Below are positions 15,659 through 22,475 of a stretch of DNA of 23,221 bases, one piece after another. Below the pieces are notes generated by a model that ran no database searches, was not told the origin of the DNA, and saw nothing but the letters and a program-made list of their open reading frames with translations. The DNA is from an uncultured Lachnospiraceae bacterium (GTDB lineage: Bacteria; Bacillota; Clostridia; Lachnospirales; Lachnospiraceae), in the NCBI GenBank assembly GCA_937916415.1, contig CALGGH010000037.1, positions 1-23,221 on the forward strand. Reading direction: 5' to 3'. The first letter of the stretch is position 1; each line of letters starts with the position of its first letter. The translations under genes were made by a program, and so were the position numbers.

Positions 15659-16381
15659 TTACTGCTCCGTAGCCATGACGCGGACGCGGTTGATTGCACT
15701 CTTGACCGGCGGTATGTTGATCAGTATCAGGGTGAGTATCGCCTCAGGCACGATGTAGCTCATGTTGTAGACGATACCTCCCCATAGGGCTGCCATATTG
15801 TCGGACAGGCTGCCGACGTATTCGGTATAAAAGATCGCTCCGGATATGCTGTGGCAGATGAGCCTGCCCAGGACGCCCACTACGTAGCCAATGGTCAGGC
15901 CGTTTTTGTTTTTGTAAAAAAAGCCCGAAAGCCCCAGCGCACCAAATGCAAGCGGATAGTCAAGCAGCACCTGCAGGGGATGAACGAAATAAGGCCCGGT
16001 GATGAACTGCAGCACTCCATAGGCCAGCGCCGCGGTCAGGCCGACCTTGGGGCCGTACCAATAGCCCACCATGCAGATGATGAGCATTGAAAAAAGCGTG
16101 ATGCTGCCGCCGTTGATCCAGAATGGGATCTTGAACTTGAGCCACGTGGCGATCACGGTCGCCAGCGCGATGGCGATGGCGGAAAAGACGATCACCCTGG
16201 CGTTGAATTTGGATTGAACCGCGGCTGATCCGGTGTTTGAATCCGGTGTTGACTTAGGTGATGATTCAAGCTTTGAATCCGGTGTTGACTTAGGCGATGA
16301 TTCAAGCTTTGAATCCGGTGTTGACTTAGGCGATGATTCAGGCTTTGAATCCGGTGTTGACTTAGACGTTGATTCAGACAT
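15659..16381 (-). CDS. thiT: ECF transporter S component for thiamine (ThiT/YuaJ-like) with repetitive N-terminal extension
   Basis: This is a 240-residue integral membrane substrate-binding component of an energy-coupling-factor vitamin transporter; the ATPase and T subunits are not in the window. The membrane part has WINGGSITLFSMLII, YWYGPKVGLTAALAYGVLQF and GPYFVHPLQVLLDYPLAFGA, the blocks of the ThiT family, and thiamine as substrate is backed by the TPP riboswitch upstream. The ATG at 16381 has AGGAGG at the right distance; the open frame continues to 16417, but that extension would overlap the regulatory leader. Residues 2-48 are a repeated Ser/Pro/Asp/Lys sequence (STPDSKLESSPK), not normal for this family, which usually starts right at the first helix. 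Reading is convergent with the DUF6056-like gene. Confidence 0.88.
   Translation of the reverse strand: MSESTSKSTPDSKPESSPKSTPDSKLESSPKSTPDSKLESSPKSTPDSNTGSAAVQSKFNARVIVFSAIAIALATVIATWLKFKIPFWINGGSITLFSMLIICMVGYWYGPKVGLTAALAYGVLQFITGPYFVHPLQVLLDYPLAFGALGLSGFFYKNKNGLTIGYVVGVLGRLICHSISGAIFYTEYVGSLSDNMAALWGGIVYNMSYIVPEAILTLILINIPPVKSAINRVRVMATEQ
16236..16379 (-). repeat. Four tandem 36-bp repeats encoding the ThiT N-terminus
   Basis: Units start at 16236, 16272, 16308 and 16344. On the plus strand each begins TTTGAATCCGGTGTTGACTT; the first three differ at single bases and the last is more diverged. Each encodes a 12-residue unit of the STPDSKLESSPK type. The opposite strand is also open through the repeat, which is a by-product of the repeat. 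Confidence 0.95.
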
Positions 16382-16388
16382 AAAAAAT

Positions 16389-16423
16389 CCTCCTTTGACA
16401 TGGGACGAATCCCGCACAGGAGG
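16389..16423 (-). promoter_or_regulatory. Shine-Dalgarno-sequestering hairpin of thiT leader
   Basis: On the minus strand the leader carries CCTCCT (plus-strand 16418-16423), then a small GGGA-TTCG-TCCC hairpin, then AGGAGG (plus-strand 16389-16394), the ribosome site for the ATG at 16381. CCTCCT and AGGAGG are perfect complements, so the site can be closed. There is no T-run between riboswitch and gene, which favours translational rather than transcriptional control. Confidence 0.65.
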
Positions 16424-16463
16424 GGTGACATGGCAATAAATAATCAGGAAATCACTTATTTAC

Positions 16464-16545
16464 TGCTTCCCTACGCCGGCATTATCCGGGTCAGGTGATG
16501 AGGGTCAGGACGAATCCTCTCTCAGCTTACGCACCCCTAGCAATA
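16464..16545 (-). promoter_or_regulatory. TPP riboswitch (THI element)
   Basis: Read on the minus strand, the aptamer shows AGGGGTGC, then GCTGAGAGAGG, then CCTGACCC, then ACCTGACCCGGATAATGCCG, then GCGTAGGGAA. These are the conserved blocks of the thiamine pyrophosphate riboswitch, including CTGAGA and the GGATAATGCC...GTAGGGAA segment. It lies about 80 bases upstream of the thiamine transporter S component start and on its strand. Confidence 0.95.
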
Positions 16546-16551
16546 GTTAGT

Positions 16552-16615
16552 GAAACACCTGGTCAGTTGGTGAAGCGGCTTGATCAGCTGGTGAAGCAGC
16601 TTGGTCAGGTGTTTC
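16552..16615. repeat. Inverted repeat enclosing two tandem 21-bp units
   Basis: GAAACACCTG at 16552-16561 pairs with CAGGTGTTTC at 16606-16615. Between them a 21-bp unit TCAGYTGGTGAAGCRGCTTG plus one base is present twice (16563-16583 and 16584-16604), and TCAG recurs at 16605. Each unit contains an AAGC-x-GCTT palindrome. It lies between the TPP riboswitch and the histidine phosphatase gene. The function is unknown; it resembles an array of binding sites or a repetitive palindromic element. Confidence 0.75.
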
Positions 16616-16673
16616 GGTGGCAACGAACCGTTACCAAATATATAAATTAAAACAGAAACGGGAGAATGTCAAC

Positions 16674-17465
16674 ATGAGACTTCTTTTTATCAGGCACGGA
16701 GATCCCGACTATGAGCATGACTCGCTGACTGATGCCGGGCGCATCGAGGCGAGGGCACTGGCAAAGCATATAAATGAGTGGAAAATTGACCAGGTGTACC
16801 TGTCGCCGCTTGGCAGGGCCAGGGAAACCGCGCTGTATTCGTTAGACGAGCTGGGATTAAACCGAATGAAGACGGTGGAGGAGCGTACCCGCGAATGGCT
16901 CATGGAGTTTAATGCCGTGGTGGACGTGCCAAAGTTTCCCAAGTACCTGGAGGCATATCCAAACAGCGTACTGCCCGACGGTTCCTTTCGCAAGAGGATC
17001 TGCTGGGACATGGTGCCCGCATACTTAAACAGGCATCCTGAGTACTATGAGACATGGGGCTGGAGGGATGCCGAGCTCATGACCGACACGGACGTCATTG
17101 AAAAATACGACTGGGTTTGCAACAGCCTCGACGAGCTGCTGGCCGAATACGGCTACGTACGGGACGGCATGGGATACCGCGTGGAAAGGGAGTGCACCGA
17201 TACGATCGCCTTCTTTTGCCACTTCGGCGTGACTTGCGTGATGCTCAGCCATCTGATGAATGCGTCGCCATTTTCGCTTTGGCACGGCCTGTGCATGGCA
17301 CCCACATCGGTCACGGACGTGTATTCCGAGGAAAGGGAGCAGGGGTATGCGTCATTCCGAGCCTGGAAGGTCGGAGACGTGTCGCATCTGGCATGCGAGG
17401 GAGTGGAGCCGTCATTTTCCGCGAGATTCTGCGAGGTGTATTCCAATGGGGCGCAGAGACATTGA
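16674..17465 (+). CDS. Histidine phosphatase superfamily protein (phosphoglycerate mutase-like)
   Basis: A 263-residue cytoplasmic protein. It starts MRLLFIRHGDPDYEHD, with the RHG catalytic motif (His8) at the N-terminus, the usual place for the family, followed by LTDAGRIEARAL and YLSPLGRARETA. The second catalytic histidine is in FFCHFGVTCVMLSHL. Members dephosphorylate small phosphates or proteins; the substrate cannot be read from the sequence. A middle region of about 100 residues between these blocks is longer than in the shortest members. The ATG at 16674 is preferred over an upstream in-frame codon at 16617 because it places RHG correctly and has CGGGAGA ahead. A TATAAA at 16641-16646 may be its -10 box, with a poor -35. 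Confidence 0.88.
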   Translation: MRLLFIRHGDPDYEHDSLTDAGRIEARALAKHINEWKIDQVYLSPLGRARETALYSLDELGLNRMKTVEERTREWLMEFNAVVDVPKFPKYLEAYPNSVLPDGSFRKRICWDMVPAYLNRHPEYYETWGWRDAELMTDTDVIEKYDWVCNSLDELLAEYGYVRDGMGYRVERECTDTIAFFCHFGVTCVMLSHLMNASPFSLWHGLCMAPTSVTDVYSEEREQGYASFRAWKVGDVSHLACEGVEPSFSARFCEVYSNGAQRH

Positions 17466-17466
17466 T

Positions 17467-17560
17467 GAGTGAGGCTTTGTCATAGAGTCATATTCATAAA
17501 GAAAAAATGAATCGAGGGGGATTATGACAAAAGCAGTCAGAGAGTGAGGCTTTGTCATAA
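17467..17560. repeat. Direct repeat and palindrome with GAGTGAGGCTTTGTCATA
   Basis: The 18-bp GAGTGAGGCTTTGTCATA is present at 17467-17484 and again at 17542-17559. The second copy forms the right arm of a palindrome: TTATGACAAA at 17522-17531 pairs with TTTGTCATAA at 17551-17560. The first copy lacks its left arm. The element lies between the phosphatase and GNAT genes and is distinct in core from the GGGGACGG family. Confidence 0.8.
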
Positions 17561-17582
17561 AGGAAGCACGTGAGGTGAGAAA

Positions 17583-18053
17583 GTGAAGATAAGAAGGGCA
17601 GAGAAAAAAGACGTAGGCAGGATTAATGAACTGTTGTCACAGGTTTTGGAGATACATGCCAAGCTGAGGCCGGATCTGTTCATCTCCGGGACCAGGAAGT
17701 ACACCAATCAGGAGATAGAGTCGATCATTGCGGATGACCATACGCCCGTCTTCGCGGCGGTGGATGATTCTGATACGCTGATGGGATACGCATTCTGCAT
17801 GATCAAGGAACCCGTGAAGTCCAATAACATGCCGGAGTTTAAGTCGCTGTACATAGACGATCTCTGTGTGGACGAGGACGCCCGCGGAGAACACATAGGC
17901 AGCAGCCTGTACGGTCACGTGTGCGCATACGCCAGGGAGATCGGATGCTATAACGTGACTCTGAACGTCTGGGAAGGCAACGACGCCGCCAGGGCATTCT
18001 ATGAAGAAATGGGTTTTAAGGTGCAGAAGACCGTGATGGAGAAAATCCTATGA
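17583..18053 (+). CDS. GNAT-family N-acetyltransferase
   Basis: A 156-residue single-domain acetyltransferase. Visible elements are the N-terminal IRRAEKKDVGRINEL, the central strand LYIDDLCVDEDARGEHIGSS with the acyl-CoA loop (RGEHIG, a variant of R-x-x-G-x-G/A), and the final LNVWEGNDAARAFYEEMGFK typical of RimI-like members. The start is GTG at 17583 with AGGTGAG four bases ahead. Substrate unknown; small molecule or protein N-terminus are both possible. Confidence 0.9.
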   Translation: MKIRRAEKKDVGRINELLSQVLEIHAKLRPDLFISGTRKYTNQEIESIIADDHTPVFAAVDDSDTLMGYAFCMIKEPVKSNNMPEFKSLYIDDLCVDEDARGEHIGSSLYGHVCAYAREIGCYNVTLNVWEGNDAARAFYEEMGFKVQKTVMEKIL

Positions 18054-18138
18054 TACAACGTGAACATACAATGAGCCGATTTCATTAGGAAGCATCATCG
18101 CACGGGTATGGAAAGCGTATGCACGGAAAGGAAGAAAG

Positions 18139-19206
18139 ATGATCTATACGGTTACGTTCAATCCGTCCATAGACTATTACGTGAGTCTCGGAGAACTGCG
18201 CCGGGGAGCGCTGAACCGCGCGGAATCGGAGACGCTGATGCCCGGCGGAAAGGGCATCAACGTGTCGATGATGCTGCGAAACCTCGGCACGGAGAGCATT
18301 GCCCTGGGTTTCATCGGCGGATTCACCGGAGCCGAGGTGGTTCGTAAACTGGACGAGATCGGAATATGCAGCGACTTCGTCAACGTCGACGGAGCCGTCT
18401 CCAGGATCAACGTCAAGGTGAGCGAAACCGGATCGGGGGCAGAAGAAGGATCGCGCGACCCGGACAGTCCGACTGCGTTCAGCGATGACGGTTCAGAATC
18501 AGGCGGCATGGCGGAGCAAGAACCGCGTGACGTGGATAGACCGGGGCCAGGCGGCATGGAGACCGAGATCAACGGACGGGGCCCGGTGGTAGACAGGAAG
18601 GCACTGAGCGAGTTTTATCTTCGGCTGGATAAGCTGCATGAGGATGACGTGCTGGTACTGTCCGGAGCAGTACCAGCGGGAATGAAGGATACCGCTTATG
18701 CGGACATAATGCAGTATCTCGGAGACAGAGGGATACAGGTCATCGTGGATGCTTCGGGGCCATTGATCAGGCATACGCTGGCCAGCAGGCCGTTTTTGAT
18801 CAAGCCCAACCGTGCGGAGCTTGAAGAACTGTTTGGAGTACGGATCAAATCCGATGATGAGGTGGTCAGCTATGCCGCCAAGCTGCAGACTGCGGGAGCG
18901 CGCAACGTGCTGATCTCACTCGACAAGGAAGGCGCCGTGCTGCTGACGGAGGATGGCAAGTCCTACAGACAGCCGGCTCCGTCGGGTAAGGCCATAAATA
19001 CCATAGGAGCGGGTGATTCGTTGATTGCCGGATTCATTTCCGAGTACTTCTGCGGGAGCGAGGATTATGCGGCAGCCCTTCACATGGGCGTGGCAGCAGG
19101 CAGTGCCACGGCATTTACCCAAGGATTTGCCGATCGTCGGGCCGTCAGTGACCTGGCCCAAAGCATGGAAAAGCCCGGGAGGAATACAGATGGGACTATT
19201 CAATAA
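18139..19206 (+). CDS. fruK: PfkB-family hexose-phosphate kinase (1-phosphofructokinase/tagatose-6-phosphate kinase type) with insertion
   Basis: A 355-residue ribokinase-fold kinase that phosphorylates a sugar phosphate with ATP. The N-terminus MIYTVTFNPSIDYYV, PGGKGINVSMMLRNLG at 35-50 and NTIGAGDSLIAGFI at 287-300 with base Asp293 identify the FruK/LacC branch; 1-phosphofructokinase is more common, but tagatose-6-phosphate kinase cannot be ruled out. Residues about 96-140 are an acidic Gly/Ser/Pro/Glu-rich stretch inserted between INVKVSE and TEINGRGP, which are adjacent in normal members of about 310 residues. No PTS or fructose regulator gene is next to it. ATG 18139 follows AAGGAAG. The last 17 bases overlap the small downstream gene. 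Confidence 0.88.
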   Translation: MIYTVTFNPSIDYYVSLGELRRGALNRAESETLMPGGKGINVSMMLRNLGTESIALGFIGGFTGAEVVRKLDEIGICSDFVNVDGAVSRINVKVSETGSGAEEGSRDPDSPTAFSDDGSESGGMAEQEPRDVDRPGPGGMETEINGRGPVVDRKALSEFYLRLDKLHEDDVLVLSGAVPAGMKDTAYADIMQYLGDRGIQVIVDASGPLIRHTLASRPFLIKPNRAELEELFGVRIKSDDEVVSYAAKLQTAGARNVLISLDKEGAVLLTEDGKSYRQPAPSGKAINTIGAGDSLIAGFISEYFCGSEDYAAALHMGVAAGSATAFTQGFADRRAVSDLAQSMEKPGRNTDGTIQ

Positions 19207-19408
19207 AAAGAAGGAAACAAGGATCTATGATCATGAAAACCAAAAGCCCCTGATCAGGGCGAGCATCTGTAACGGTGAACAGGTGGCAGGCTTCGTGGAT
19301 ATGCAGACCGGTCATTTCGACGAGATCATGCTGATCCGTGATCATGCCGACCTCGTCGAATTTAAGGCAACGTACGGAATCGAAGGAGACATAGACAAAA
19401 CCTATTGA
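19190..19408 (+). CDS. Small conserved protein of unknown function (72 aa)
   Basis: The frame from ATG 19190 encodes MGLFNKKKETRIYDHENQKP and continues with IRASICNGEQVAGF and a C-terminal acidic tail ending DKTY. A GGGAGGA Shine-Dalgarno lies seven bases ahead, and the start is inside the last 17 bases of the kinase gene. I recall similar short Lachnospiraceae proteins, sometimes mislabelled as aspartate dehydrogenase; the sequence is far too short for that enzyme and has no nucleotide-binding fold. No signal peptide or membrane segment. It is probably translated together with the kinase. Confidence 0.75.
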   Translation: MGLFNKKKETRIYDHENQKPLIRASICNGEQVAGFVDMQTGHFDEIMLIRDHADLVEFKATYGIEGDIDKTY

Positions 19409-19423
19409 TCCGAGCGTGAGAGG

Positions 19424-19452
19424 TTGACAGATTTTATTAATTTATGTAATAT
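19424..19452 (+). promoter_or_regulatory. Strong sigma-A-type promoter upstream of the tRNA-like remnant
   Basis: A consensus -35 TTGACA at 19424-19429 and a -10 TAATAT at 19447-19452 are separated by exactly 17 bases of AT-rich sequence. Transcription would begin near 19459, just before the tRNA-Pro-like sequence. Confidence 0.8.
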
Positions 19453-19467
19453 ATTTAGGGTCTATCA

Positions 19468-19543
19468 TCGGGGTGTGGCTCAGTAAAGTCAACTTGTTGA
19501 CTTAGTAGAGTCGCTGCGTTCGGGACGTAGATGGCATCAGGTT
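19468..19543 (+). pseudogene. tRNA-Pro-like remnant with hairpin in the D-loop
   Basis: The segment copies the D-arm and anticodon arm of the tRNA-Pro downstream: TGTGGCTCAGT, GTAGAG, CGCTGC, TTCGGGA. Between the two halves of the D-loop sits a perfect hairpin AGTCAAC-TT-GTTGACT (19487-19502). The anticodon stem is CTGCG/CGTAG instead of CTGCC/GGCAG, still fully pairable. After CAGGTT the T-arm and acceptor end are lost, so it cannot be a normal tRNA. Confidence 0.65.
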
Positions 19544-19569
19544 GATATTTGCATTTTAGATGATATAAT
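19542..19569 (+). promoter_or_regulatory. Promoter of tRNA-Pro
   Basis: TTGATA at 19542-19547 and a perfect TATAAT at 19564-19569 are 16 bases apart, placing the start near 19576, about 40 bases before the mature tRNA. The -35 box overlaps the end of the tRNA-like remnant. Confidence 0.7.
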
Positions 19570-19617
19570 TGTTAAACACAAGGACTTCCATAAACCCCTG
19601 TGAAGCCCATAAAATAG

Positions 19618-19691
19618 CGGAATGTGGCTCAGTTTGGTAGAGCGCTGCCTTCGGGAGGCAGAGGCCGCAGGTTCGAATCCTGTCATTCCGA
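19618..19691 (+). tRNA. tRNA-Pro (anticodon CGG)
   Basis: The 74 bases fold into a complete cloverleaf: acceptor CGGAATG/CATTCCG, D-stem GCTC/GAGC, anticodon stem CTGCC/GGCAG around loop TTCGGGA (anticodon CGG, reading CCG proline codons), T-stem GCAGG/CCTGT around TTCGAAT, and discriminator base A. CCA is not encoded. A good promoter lies upstream and a terminator downstream. Confidence 0.95.
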
Positions 19692-19724
19692 TGCCCACTC
19701 GGATGACAACCGGGTGACAAAAAT

Positions 19725-19764
19725 AGAACCAATCAGGACAGTCCTGACTGGTTCTGTTTTTGTT
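19725..19764 (+). terminator. Rho-independent terminator after tRNA-Pro
   Basis: A long stem, AGAACCA-A-TCAGGA paired with TCCTGA-C-TGGTTCT around a CAG loop, is followed by GTTTTTGTT. It begins about 30 bases after the tRNA and precedes the mobile element. Confidence 0.88.
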
Positions 19765-19921
19765 CAACTATTATTATGCCTTTCCCACAAGAAGCTCAAT
19801 GATTCAGCTTTTTTGTCCTTCCATTTTTCCTGCTTATGTAAATATTGTTGTTAACTCCATGAGCTGTCATCATTTCAATCTCTCTGGCTGTCACAATTCT
19901 GCTCATCTTATTGTCATTGAT

Positions 19922-19949
19922 CCCTGCCAATCTTTGACGATCGGCAGGG
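19922..19949 (-). terminator. Hairpin downstream of the transposition operon
   Basis: CCCTGCCGATC pairs with GATTGGCAGGG (one G-T pair) around a six-base loop, read on the minus strand. It starts six bases after the stop of the 79-residue gene. There is no T-run after it, so it may stabilise the mRNA end rather than terminate. Confidence 0.5.
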
Positions 19950-19955
19950 TGTTCT

Positions 19956-20195
19956 TTATAAGGTTAGAATCGGGAAAGGCATATCCTTCCTGTTCACTTC
20001 GTGTGCATTCTCTCTGAAGTATGTATACTCTTCATCAAGATCCTTATAACGGATAAACTCGCTCATATACCGCATTTCTTCCATGTCACGATACTGACTG
20101 TCTATCGCGCTTGTCAGAAATCCGCTCAGTTCCTCGTAGTTCTCATACAGGTTTTTGTAGAACCTGTCCTGTATGCTCTTGGAAGGCTTCTTCAT
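19956..20195 (-). CDS. Small helical protein of the insertion element (79 aa)
   Basis: The protein is charged and helical (start MKKPSKSIQDRFYKNLYENY), with no Cys pair, membrane segment or signal peptide. Its ATG overlaps the stop of the TniB-like gene by four bases (ATGA), so it belongs to the transposition operon and is translated with it. I do not recognise a domain. By position it may be an accessory or target-related factor, but it is too short for a TniQ-type protein. Confidence 0.65.
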   Translation of the reverse strand: MKKPSKSIQDRFYKNLYENYEELSGFLTSAIDSQYRDMEEMRYMSEFIRYKDLDEEYTYFRENAHEVNRKDMPFPILTL

Positions 20196-21007
20196 GCGAT
20201 TCCACCTCCCACCATTTCATGCTCAGCAACGTATCTGACCACATGTTCATCGATCAGTTTCTTTTTCTGCTGTGCGGAATACATGAGACTCTTCTCACAT
20301 ATCCTGTTGATCATCCTCGGCACCCCAGCTGATACTTTGAAGATCTCTGTCTCTGCTCCCGGGGTGAATATTTCCTCGTCAGCTTCGGCATACGCAAGAT
20401 GTGATCTTATGTACAGTCCGGTCTCGCTGCGATCCATAGGCTTGAGAACGATGTTGATATCTATCCTCTGGGTGATCGCAGTATAGCGCTGCATCCTCAG
20501 TTTCTCCCAGAGTTCCGTCTGTCCCACGAGCACAAGAGACAATGGACTTGCCGAATCAAACTCGCTGTTCAGGAGAAATCTGAATTCCTCGAGAGTCTCC
20601 TTTTCGAGCAAATGTGCCTCATCCAGCACACATATCGTATTCTTTTTCTGCTCCTCCTTAAGTGCCTTTAAGGCTTTTTGTAACTGTCTCTTTGCATCTC
20701 CCCTGTAGAAATGTGCCTTTATCCCCAGTTGCTCAAGAAGACCGCTGTAGAGCCATCTGGGTGTGAGCTGTGAATCCGATACGTACAGAAGTGTATATTT
20801 CTCCTTCGGAATGCTTGCATCAAGCAGTCGTATCAATGTAGACTTACCACATCCCGGATCTCCGGTAACTACAGCAAACTGCTTTCTGTCTGCTGCATAC
20901 AGAAGCCTTCCTTTGGCATCCTGTACCTGTTTTGATTCATACAATCTTTCTGCCGGGATATCCTTCCCGAAAGGCGTATGCTTCATCCCAAAAAAAGCTT
21001 CATACAT
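20192..21007 (-). CDS. TniB/ExeA-type AAA+ ATPase of the insertion element
   Basis: A 271-residue ATPase that would assist the transposase in target choice. It starts MYEAFFGMKHTPFG, the opening typical of ExeA/GspA-like ATPases. Walker A is GDPGCGKST at 49-57 and Walker B is TICVLDEAH around 124-132. A later VSAGVPRMINRICE is the sensor-like motif of the family. The ATG at 21007 has GGAGG eight bases ahead; two upstream in-frame ATGs are less well placed. It overlaps the end of the transposase gene by eight bases, and its stop overlaps the next start. This kind of ATPase is paired with TniA-like transposases, and differs from IstB of IS21. Confidence 0.85.
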   Translation of the reverse strand: MYEAFFGMKHTPFGKDIPAERLYESKQVQDAKGRLLYAADRKQFAVVTGDPGCGKSTLIRLLDASIPKEKYTLLYVSDSQLTPRWLYSGLLEQLGIKAHFYRGDAKRQLQKALKALKEEQKKNTICVLDEAHLLEKETLEEFRFLLNSEFDSASPLSLVLVGQTELWEKLRMQRYTAITQRIDINIVLKPMDRSETGLYIRSHLAYAEADEEIFTPGAETEIFKVSAGVPRMINRICEKSLMYSAQQKKKLIDEHVVRYVAEHEMVGGGIA

Positions 21008-22406
21008 CGTCATCCGCCTCCTTCCCGTATCCCGCAAAGGAGATGGCATCTGCTAAAAGCCCATGGTCTTCTTTATACTTCTTCTCAAGGGCGTTAAGCA
21101 GTCTTGACGTTTCCGGGATCTGCTCTGTCATACCGATAGGTACAGTCGGTTTCTTGTCCGCAAACGAACCAATCCGCACGCGCTTTGCCTTTATGGGTGC
21201 GATACCTTGGTAATGCACTTCTATCTCTTCCGTATGGAGCGGATCGAATACAATCGTGACCTCTGCTCCGGCAAGAGCAGTACTGGCTTCATACATCCTG
21301 CCTTCAAAGGAGAAACACCCTGCCTTATCGATCCGGCGTGTCTCATGACGCATGAATGCTTCCGCTACTACTCCCGCGTCGATAAAGGTAAGCTTTCTTG
21401 TATCCCTGTTCCATTCCTGCTCCGGGGATATGCCGCCCGCAGGGACTTCCACATCCATCGCCTCGTAGTACTCTTTTATACCCTTATGAGACTCCTTCTG
21501 GTATTCTTCTTCAAGATAGTATTTCCAGAGTTCGTTCAGTTCCTCTACGCTGTGGACATGTGCTACGCGGATCTCTGCTATGAATCCGTCTACCACCTGA
21601 TGGAACTTTTCAACCTTGCCCTTAGCTTCGCAGTTCCTCGGTTTCGCATGCAGAAGCCTTATCCCGAGCCTTGCGCAGCTCTTAAGGAGCCTGTCGGTGA
21701 TATACTGTTTTCCGTTATCAAGGTACCCGCAGTCGAAACTGCCATGCTTAAGGATCGCTTTATGAAAGGTATCCTCAACGATCTCTGCTCTCTGGTTATC
21801 GTAAAACTCCGATTGCAGGATGTATCTGGAGTGGTCATCGATCAGACTGGAAAGGTAGGTCTTTACCAGCTTCCCGTCCTTATCCCTGATCTGCGGTCCA
21901 TACTTGATGTCTCCCTGTATCAGTTCCATCCGGTGCGGCCTGCAGAAGCGTCTTGAGCTTGTCTCACGTGCCTCCGTATACTTCCGCATCTGCTTCTTTC
22001 CAAGCCCCGCATTATACAGGTATCTCTGCAGCGTGGAGGCTTTCAGTACTCCGGGCGATGCCCATCCCTCCGTCTCAAGGATCTTGATGATCTGTCTGAC
22101 GCTTCGCCTCGGAACTTCCCTCTTCAGCTGTATCGCCTGACCTACTATCTCGTCGTAATTGTCCGGAAGTCTCTGCGACCTGCGCATCTGCCTGTTTAAT
22201 GGGCGAAGTCCGTCAAATGATCCTTCCCGATAGGACTTTTCATACCGGTACAGACTTCTTGTCGTAAGACCGTTCCTTTTGGCGATGTCCTCTCGCATCT
22301 GTGTGCGTTTTGCTTCATCCATGTCCGGATCAAGCAGCGGCATGATCATCTCCAGGCGTTTTAGAGCCTGTTCATCACGCCAGTTTGTTACTTCTTTGCT
22401 TTCCAT
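21000..22406 (-). CDS. DDE transposase of the TniA/Mu type
   Basis: A 468-residue transposase that cuts and joins DNA ends. A helix-turn-helix lies near residues 38-62 (RNGLTTRSLYRYEKSYREG). The integrase core carries Asp166 in ELIQGDIKYGP, Asp230 in GYLDNGKQY and Glu266 in CEAKGKVEKF, with exactly 35 residues between the second Asp and the Glu. The C-terminal third (about 370-430) has the Mu-transposase beta-barrel pattern (GRMYEASTALAGAEVTIVFD). The ATG at 22406 is preceded by AAGGAGG ten bases ahead. All catalytic residues are present, so the enzyme is probably active. The order transposase-ATPase-small gene fits a single operon. Confidence 0.9.
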   Translation of the reverse strand: MESKEVTNWRDEQALKRLEMIMPLLDPDMDEAKRTQMREDIAKRNGLTTRSLYRYEKSYREGSFDGLRPLNRQMRRSQRLPDNYDEIVGQAIQLKREVPRRSVRQIIKILETEGWASPGVLKASTLQRYLYNAGLGKKQMRKYTEARETSSRRFCRPHRMELIQGDIKYGPQIRDKDGKLVKTYLSSLIDDHSRYILQSEFYDNQRAEIVEDTFHKAILKHGSFDCGYLDNGKQYITDRLLKSCARLGIRLLHAKPRNCEAKGKVEKFHQVVDGFIAEIRVAHVHSVEELNELWKYYLEEEYQKESHKGIKEYYEAMDVEVPAGGISPEQEWNRDTRKLTFIDAGVVAEAFMRHETRRIDKAGCFSFEGRMYEASTALAGAEVTIVFDPLHTEEIEVHYQGIAPIKAKRVRIGSFADKKPTVPIGMTEQIPETSRLLNALEKKYKEDHGLLADAISFAGYGKEADDDV

Positions 22407-22475
22407 AGGCTTTGTACCTCCTTATAGGAGTACAATAAACCTATGATCTTTTGACATCGAACAAAAGTCGGTGCA

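Noticed and set aside
16236..16379. A CRISPR-like array or a plus-strand repeat protein
   Set aside because: The 36-bp units are directly adjacent without spacers, and the thiT frame with its Shine-Dalgarno explains the coding strand.
19537..19767. A minus-strand 76-residue open frame across the tRNA
   Set aside because: It runs through the tRNA-Pro gene and its terminator and has no ribosome site.
21207..21956. A 249-residue plus-strand open frame
   Set aside because: It lies opposite the DDE transposase, whose catalytic residues are intact; the plus-strand product shows no recognisable motifs.
20192..22406. An IS21 istA/istB pair
   Set aside because: The ATPase is of the ExeA/TniB kind by its opening MYEAFFG-x-PF-like sequence, it is followed by a third gene, and a DUF6431 gene precedes the transposase; this is not the IS21 layout.
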